In this document: in pieces, positions 4,903 through 10,312 of the stretch
Layout: every line of letters begins with the position of its first letter
How positions within the stretch are numbered: position 1 is the first letter of the stretch
Program-made: the position numbers and the translations under genes
Source: Candidatus Aegiribacteria sp.
GTDB taxonomy: Bacteria > Fermentibacterota > Fermentibacteria > Fermentibacterales > JCC-6
Direction of reading: 5' to 3'
DNA length: 10,312 bases
Assembly: GCA_030600975.1 (NCBI GenBank)
Contig: JAUVUL010000020.1
Coordinates: 1-10,312, forward strand
Notes under the pieces: generated by a model
Told to the model about the DNA's origin: nothing
Database searches by the model: none
Seen by the model: the letters and a program-made list of their open reading frames with translations, nothing else

Positions 4903-6246
4903 ATGTTGAATTTAATACTTGCTGTGCTGGTTCCGTTTCTGGTTACGACTTCGGAGGAACAGACAGTATCCAATATAGAAGTAGTTGAGATATTCCGCGC
5001 TGAAACTCCGCAAGAACTTGAAGCCGCGCTTACAGACGGTTACCCCATGCCATGGCTTGAGGAGATTCTCAATGATGAGAGTATCCCTGAAGAGGACAGG
5101 TACTGGCTGGATTGCAGAGTGAGGGCTGCAATTGCCAGAGATCTTAATCTCTTTTACGACAGAGATGGAAATCCCATCCATATAGAATGCGATTACATGC
5201 ATCCGGGTGAGGATTACTGGCGGGAACACTTCATAGTCAATCCTCCTGGAGAGTCATTCAGGTACGATGAACCCGACAGGCCAGCGAACATACCTTATGC
5301 CGAATACGAAGCATCACCAGGCTATATTGTTGATCTGTATGGAGAGACAGTTGGCGAAATCGCCATAACCCGCGATCGTGTATGGCTTTCTAGAGACGCT
5401 TCGGTGGGAATCTATAGAACAGGTTCACATCACGGTGGTGGAATGTACTACGATCATGCTTGCCTTTTGTATCCTGATGGAAGTTTCAGGGAACAGGAAA
5501 TCGATGGAATATTCGTTCAGTATGCCCTGAGTCAGGATGGAAATGTTGCGGTATTCTACTCAATGCAACAGCACAATCCCGATTCGCAGGAGCATATGCT
5601 TTATGCGTTCGACCGCGAAGGAAATCTGATCTTCCAGAGGTTGATGCCAATTGGGCCAGAATCCGGTTCAGCTACACCAGCCATTTCACCTGACAGTAGA
5701 TATATAGCCGCACCTCTTCGTGGTGGTGAAGTATGGCTGCTGGACGGGGAAAATGGTGATGTACTTCAAACCTGGGGCGGTGGCGGTCAGGAGAATCGGG
5801 AGAACTTTGTTTATGGTCAAGGCCTCGTTTTTTCACCTGACAGCAGATATCTATGCGCTGGGGGATGTACTGTTCTCGACTGCCTGACAGGAGAAGTTAC
5901 ACTCCGGGTTATAAATGATGAACCGTGTATTTATACGGCTGACGGAAAATTCGAAAAAGGTCGTAATACGACCAGAGCTTCAAATGGTGCAGATCTGATC
6001 TCTAACATCTACTGGACGTACCTGAGCACAGATAGAGATGAACCTAATATCTACAGTTCTTGGGTTGAAATCATGAACTCAGATGGCACTCTTCTATTTA
6101 ATGAATCATGCGACTGGAAGCCTTACCTATCTCCAAATGGATGTTTCCTTCTGGGAGATAGTTATGATTCAAGATTCTTCGGTGGGGAAGGATCTTCGGC
6201 ATCATCAACACCTTTTGAAGTAATACTGATCGAGGAGGTGGAGTGA
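4903..6246 (+). CDS. exported WD40/YVTN-like beta-propeller protein
   Basis: The 447-residue product has a hydrophobic N-terminal signal-like segment (MLNLILAVLVPFLVTT, no basic residue). Residues 34-115 form an acidic helical module (PWLEEILNDESIPEEDRYWL, then CRVRAAIARDLNLF and GEDYWREHF) that looks like a separate domain. From about 138 to the end, strand patterns with the WD40/YVTN-type SPD motif recur: ALSQDGNVAVF (208-218), ISPDSRYIAA (261-270), FSPDSRYLCAGG (310-321) and LSPNGCFLLGD (409-419). This supports a beta-propeller fold. Such propellers usually bind proteins or ligands and seldom catalyse; no catalytic motif is visible. GAGGGGAAAG precedes the ATG. Its stop codon overlaps the next start by one base (TGATG), which indicates co-translation with the giant M23/propeller protein. 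Confidence 0.85.
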   Translation: MLNLILAVLVPFLVTTSEEQTVSNIEVVEIFRAETPQELEAALTDGYPMPWLEEILNDESIPEEDRYWLDCRVRAAIARDLNLFYDRDGNPIHIECDYMHPGEDYWREHFIVNPPGESFRYDEPDRPANIPYAEYEASPGYIVDLYGETVGEIAITRDRVWLSRDASVGIYRTGSHHGGGMYYDHACLLYPDGSFREQEIDGIFVQYALSQDGNVAVFYSMQQHNPDSQEHMLYAFDREGNLIFQRLMPIGPESGSATPAISPDSRYIAAPLRGGEVWLLDGENGDVLQTWGGGGQENRENFVYGQGLVFSPDSRYLCAGGCTVLDCLTGEVTLRVINDEPCIYTADGKFEKGRNTTRASNGADLISNIYWTYLSTDRDEPNIYSSWVEIMNSDGTLLFNESCDWKPYLSPNGCFLLGDSYDSRFFGGEGSSASSTPFEVILIEEVE

Positions 6247-9200
6247 TGCGAGTTCTCATCACACTCTGCCTGATATTCACGCTTTTCTCTTCATCACTCT
6301 TTGCTACAGATCCCATCATCTGGCCGATGCAGCCTCAGGATGACACTCATACGCTCTGGCACAGTTATGGTGACTTCTGTACCGAAATATGGGAAGTAGG
6401 GCCTGATTACGATATTAACTTTCATGCAGGAGTGGATTTAACTGATCCCACTCCTTTCTTAATCGATGATCCAGCAGAAGATGTGTACTGTGTTCGAGAA
6501 GGATACGTAACATTTGTTGGCTGGGAAGCAGGAGTTATTCCAGATCCTCCAATGGCTCATGACAATTATACTGTCGTGATCTCTGATTTTTACCAACAGA
6601 GTACTGGCTATGGGTGGTGTTATACACACATCGAGGATCATACATATACTGGCGGAGGAGAAAATGATAATCCTTGGTCAACAAATGAATTATTTCCTGG
6701 GAATGACTTCGCGGAAGGTACTCGCATAGGTGACATAGATAATGATGCATTCAGTCAATCAGGGACTGTACCTGGACCCTGGACGGCAGATCATCTTCAT
6801 TTCATGCGGAGTGCATATGAATATGATCCCGCTCATCCCGGTTATTGCAATCCACTTTACTACCTGATACCTGAACCCGCACAGAACCCACCGGATTTCA
6901 CATGGACTTTTCATTGCGATCCAACACTTCCATATGCTTTCTTTGTCCTTCCACAGTACGATGCGGCAGGAGAACCCGGTTGGATAAGTCAATGGGCTGA
7001 TTCTCTCGAATGCATAGCAGAAATCGATGAATTTCAGGATAACATCCATGGAGCGGTGGATCTCATTGCTTGGTTCTATGTAGAGGGAGTTGGGCAAAAT
7101 GGGAGTTATCCAAAGCGAAAATGCATGCCTCAGCGTCTTGAATGGTGGCTTGAGCGATGGGATCCTGTTAGTTCAAGCTGGTATGAAGTTCAGGATATAA
7201 CCGGTTCGACCTACAGACGCTTCCCATTCGATTTTGGTGATATTGAGCTTGGGCATGCTTCTGATTGGCAAAAGTATAGACAGCTCTATTTCAGGTGGTG
7301 GCTAAATGTCACCAATACTGCATACTATTGCTGTCTCACAAATTGCTCTGATGCGGAAGACTGGAATGGTATACAGAATATTACCGAGAATTACTGGCAG
7401 ACAGATGTTCAGAAAGATCTTTCTGAACCAACGAACCATCCTGCCCTGCAGCTTACTCCTGATGGTCCATCTTATCGTGTTGCCATTCAGCCTTATGTAT
7501 TCGATGGTGCTGCTAATCCTCCCTTAGCGTTGTCTCCAGCCTATGCTGAACTGGAACTGCATAACTCTTCTCCAATCGTTGGTGAAGGTGAGATACTTGA
7601 TGAATCCAAGGCAGTTGTATGGGACGCTGGCTGGGAAGCAGTTGAGACCACTCGTGGCCTTGAAGCTGAACTGGTGATAAATGCTAACGAGTCCGTTCAG
7701 CTTGATCAGACGCTTACAGCTACTGTTGTGTTTTCCGAACCTATGAATACCTCAACAATTGATATAACTGCAGGCAAGCCTCCCTATTTCAATGATCTGA
7801 CAGTAACAACCACCGGCTGGTCCTGCACGAACAATCCCGAGCCTTATTATGACACCTGGCATGGTACAATAGAAGTTCCCGCAGAAGGGATATCCGGTGC
7901 AATCAAGTTGTGTATTGATGGTGAAGATACCGATGGCAACTGTCTGAAGGATCCCGCCGGGGCATTCACCGATGAAATGGATGATTATTCGGATACTTAC
8001 CACGGTTTCGGTATAGCGTTCAGTTCCGAGGAAGGCTGGCCCGTATTCCTTGAGCACTGGGTTAATGGTTCTCCTGCCCTCGGGGACTTTGATGGTGATG
8101 GAGATCTTGATATAGCTGTGCAGTCAAACAAAGGCATTGTTGAACTCATAGATGAAGATGGGAATATATTACGAACCCTTCCTTCCGGAGACTGGAGCGG
8201 TTTCCACTATCATCTGTTTTCATCGCCTGCTGTGGCGGATCTGGATCTGGATGGAGATATGGATGTGCTCGCAGTTCATCCTTACGGCTGCAATGCCTGG
8301 GATGCTGAAGCCGGATATTCTCTTCTAGGTTGGCCAGTTAATATGGGTTATGCATTTGAAGCCACCGGTATCTACCCGAGTCATTCTGCTCCCGCAGTAT
8401 GTGATCTGATCGGAGATGCACATCCTGAAGTGGTGATATGCAGGCATCTTGATCTGACACAACCTTACGCGATATGTACTGTATGGATGTTCGATTATCT
8501 TGGTAACAAGATCTGGCAGCGCGAGCTTGAAACAGGAGGAGTATCAGTAGCCAGCACAGCTGCAGTTGGGGATATTTCATCGATTCATTCCGGCAATGAG
8601 ATACTCGTATGCACATCCGATGGTTTTGTTTCGAATTTTCCTCCTCCTGACGGTGGTAAGGATTGGAACAGCGCAGTGTATCTTCTTGATCCTTCAGATG
8701 GCTCGAATATCTGGAAGACTTCTTTCAACTGCTGGTTCTATGCTTCTCCGGTTATTGGCGACATTGATGATGATGGGATCAACGAAGTGATCGTCGGTTC
8801 GCATCTGGGAACACAATGGAAAAGAGTATTTGTGCTTGATGGTGACTATGGAACCCTTGAGCATACCTTCTATGTAAGCGGCACCGTCGTCAATTCAGCT
8901 GCCATCTGTGATCTGAACGGTGATGGTATTCTTGATATAGTGGCCGTTGATAACACGGGACACGTATACTGCTGGTCCGGTGAGGATTTCAGCGACGGCA
9001 ACCAGTACGATCCTCTACCCGGTTTTCCGGTGGAGGTTACAGGCATACCGACATCGCCATCGATAGCTGACATCGATGGAGATTTCAAGCTTGAGATAGT
9101 AATAGGTACCGGTGATGGATATCTGTATGCCATTAATCACGATGGCAGCATCTGCAGCGGTTACCCCGTCACAGTACCGGAACTGAGTGAGATCACTGGC

Positions 9201-10312
9201 CAGCCAGTTATCGCCAACCTTGATAACGATGACAGCCTTGAACTGATGTTCGCCGATGGTTCCGATTCCTATGCCTACTGCTACGATCTGGGTGTTAAAT
9301 CTTTTCCTGCTGAGATGCCGTGGCGCCAGTTCCAGCATGACAGCTGGCATACAGGATGCTTTGAAGTTGACAATACGATACCTGAACCACCCACGAATCT
9401 CGGTGGTGAGATAACGTATACCACAAGCGGCTGTGAGGTTGATCTTTGGTGGGATCTTTCGGTGAACGATCCTTACTCTTCCAGCCCACAGGAGCCCACG
9501 GATGTAATCTGCTATGGTATAATGAGGGCTTTTCCTCCTCATGTACCCTTCAGTATTATTGACCGGGTGCATGCAGGAGTCGGTTCATATGTTGACAGAT
9601 TCAATATCCTGGGTCCTGTAGTTACGTATGCGATTATTGCCTTAGACGGTACCAACGAATCGGAATACAGTAATTACATCAAGTTTCCCACCTACCCTTC
9701 TGCAGTTATTTCCCATGGATGTTCTGTGATTGAAGAGTTTTCAGACGAAAGAGCTTCAATAAGGATTCCGGAGATAACTGAGCATAGGATAACAGAAGAA
9801 TTATCTCATGCTGAGAGGAGATTAGTAAGTGAGAGAACGTCTGCAACTGTACCGACGGCAACACTTGATGCTGTTCTCTCAGGGGGGAACCCCGGCTGCC
9901 TGACTGATGGCAATACAGAGGTTTGTTACGTACCATCTCCGGGAGCGGATGCGGTTGTCATCGATCTTGGTGAGGAGTGTACCGTAACATCTGTCATACC
10001 CGAGAGAGTGTCAGGCATTTTTCTTGATGTAAGTTCGCTTACAGATGAATACGTACGAACTCTTGAAACCACCCCTGTCGTTGAACCTTATCTGTTAATT
10101 GAAGTGGCCGGTTCTGACAGGGAATTCTATCCATTCCTTGAGGAGTCATGGAACAGCACTGAGACTGTTCGTTACGTAAGGATACGTGGAGCTTCCGGTC
10201 ATTCTGAGATCACTGTTTATGGCAGCAGGGGCACCGACAACGGAGTCTCAACTGTTGAGATTACCCGCAGTGTTGAAAACGAAGGCTGGATGTTTGCCAT
10301 ACCGGTCATGGA
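6246..10312 (+). CDS. giant exported M23 peptidase-like / FG-GAP propeller / discoidin protein (5' part, cut by right edge)
   Basis: The frame stays open for at least 1355 codons to the window end. A signal peptide (residues 1-20, cleavage after LFA) is followed by a LytM/M23-like domain at about 20-210. It has the zinc-site pair H-x-G-x-D (His60, Asp64) and HLH (183-185), and YTH with His128, so all expected metal and catalytic residues seem present. Next comes a region with GAVDLIAWFYVEG (269-281), then an Ig-like domain (about 474-590, with SEPM). An eight-unit FG-GAP/VCBS-type propeller (609-1037) follows, with Ca-binding loops such as DFDGDGDLD and closing PWRQFQHDSWHTG. Then come a fibronectin-III-like domain (about 1043-1147) and a discoidin (F5/8C)-like domain (1207-1326). 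M23 enzymes cut peptide cross-links in cell walls or act on proteins; here the target is unknown. GGAGGTGGAG precedes the overlapping ATG. Confidence 0.88.
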   Translation, partial: MRVLITLCLIFTLFSSSLFATDPIIWPMQPQDDTHTLWHSYGDFCTEIWEVGPDYDINFHAGVDLTDPTPFLIDDPAEDVYCVREGYVTFVGWEAGVIPDPPMAHDNYTVVISDFYQQSTGYGWCYTHIEDHTYTGGGENDNPWSTNELFPGNDFAEGTRIGDIDNDAFSQSGTVPGPWTADHLHFMRSAYEYDPAHPGYCNPLYYLIPEPAQNPPDFTWTFHCDPTLPYAFFVLPQYDAAGEPGWISQWADSLECIAEIDEFQDNIHGAVDLIAWFYVEGVGQNGSYPKRKCMPQRLEWWLERWDPVSSSWYEVQDITGSTYRRFPFDFGDIELGHASDWQKYRQLYFRWWLNVTNTAYYCCLTNCSDAEDWNGIQNITENYWQTDVQKDLSEPTNHPALQLTPDGPSYRVAIQPYVFDGAANPPLALSPAYAELELHNSSPIVGEGEILDESKAVVWDAGWEAVETTRGLEAELVINANESVQLDQTLTATVVFSEPMNTSTIDITAGKPPYFNDLTVTTTGWSCTNNPEPYYDTWHGTIEVPAEGISGAIKLCIDGEDTDGNCLKDPAGAFTDEMDDYSDTYHGFGIAFSSEEGWPVFLEHWVNGSPALGDFDGDGDLDIAVQSNKGIVELIDEDGNILRTLPSGDWSGFHYHLFSSPAVADLDLDGDMDVLAVHPYGCNAWDAEAGYSLLGWPVNMGYAFEATGIYPSHSAPAVCDLIGDAHPEVVICRHLDLTQPYAICTVWMFDYLGNKIWQRELETGGVSVASTAAVGDISSIHSGNEILVCTSDGFVSNFPPPDGGKDWNSAVYLLDPSDGSNIWKTSFNCWFYASPVIGDIDDDGINEVIVGSHLGTQWKRVFVLDGDYGTLEHTFYVSGTVVNSAAICDLNGDGILDIVAVDNTGHVYCWSGEDFSDGNQYDPLPGFPVEVTGIPTSPSIADIDGDFKLEIVIGTGDGYLYAINHDGSICSGYPVTVPELSEITGQPVIANLDNDDSLELMFADGSDSYAYCYDLGVKSFPAEMPWRQFQHDSWHTGCFEVDNTIPEPPTNLGGEITYTTSGCEVDLWWDLSVNDPYSSSPQEPTDVICYGIMRAFPPHVPFSIIDRVHAGVGSYVDRFNILGPVVTYAIIALDGTNESEYSNYIKFPTYPSAVISHGCSVIEEFSDERASIRIPEITEHRITEELSHAERRLVSERTSATVPTATLDAVLSGGNPGCLTDGNTEVCYVPSPGADAVVIDLGEECTVTSVIPERVSGIFLDVSSLTDEYVRTLETTPVVEPYLLIEVAGSDREFYPFLEESWNSTETVRYVRIRGASGHSEITVYGSRGTDNGVSTVEITRSVENEGWMFAIPVM
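8070..9356 (+). repeat. eight FG-GAP/VCBS-type propeller repeats
   Basis: Eight strand-loop-strand units with the pattern SP-A-hydrophobic-x-D-x-D-x-DG-x3-hydrophobic begin near residues 609, 659, 713, 769, 833, 883, 936 and 985. The loops are canonical Ca-binding in units 1, 2, 5 and 6 (GDFDGDGDLD, ADLDLDGDMD, GDIDDDGINE, CDLNGDGILD) and degenerate in units 3, 4, 7 and 8 (for example GDISSIHSGNE). The spacing of about 50-64 residues fits one beta-propeller. Confidence 0.8.

Noticed and set aside
9015..9572. 185-codon minus-strand frame inside the giant gene
   Set aside because: It is opposite the clear propeller and fibronectin-like coding frame; its length reflects codon bias of the true gene.

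Overview
The window reads as a piece of an uncultured, double-membraned (Gram-negative type) bacterium that devotes many genes to exported proteins. G+C looks moderate by eye. Large Ca-binding beta-propeller surface proteins, lipoproteins with a Gly after the lipidated Cys, a secreted WD40-like protein and an outer-surface M23 protein together resemble FCB-group candidate phyla such as Fermentibacterota or Eisenbacteria. That placement is an impression from protein style; no rRNA or core marker gene is present to fix it.

Layout. Positions 1-420 hold the end of an unrecognised left-edge ORF, an antisense 28-residue lipoprotein-like ORF and a good sigma70-type promoter. Positions 423-1364 encode a lipoprotein built from three tandem copies of a pilin-like globular domain. 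Positions 1549-2551 form a compact regulatory operon: a 68-residue Cro/XRE-type repressor followed by two tandemly duplicated four-helix membrane proteins (DUF2178-like), with a 9-bp perfect inverted repeat in the promoter. Positions 2620-3552 encode a member of an uncharacterised exported protein family marked by an HEWG motif. It converges on a minus-strand exported protein of unknown function (3596-4357). Positions 4358-4902 are largely non-coding, with a possible gene remnant, a promoter overlapped by an inverted repeat and a run of ten G. Positions 4903-6246 encode a secreted beta-propeller protein. It overlaps by one base the start of a giant exported multidomain protein (6246 to beyond the window) that joins an M23 zinc peptidase-like domain, an Ig-like domain, an eight-unit FG-GAP/VCBS propeller, a fibronectin-III-like domain and a discoidin-like domain.

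How the genes may work together. Apart from the XRE/DUF2178 operon, every well-supported gene encodes a protein with an export signal (that of the HEWG protein is weak), and none has an obvious cytoplasmic metabolic role. The only clear coupling is between the two propeller-bearing genes (one-base overlap) and within the XRE/DUF2178 operon. The main points of interest are the pilin-like domains on a lipoprotein, the M23/propeller/discoidin fusion, and the self-contained repressor with duplicated membrane proteins. No CRISPR array, rRNA, tRNA or insertion sequence was seen.
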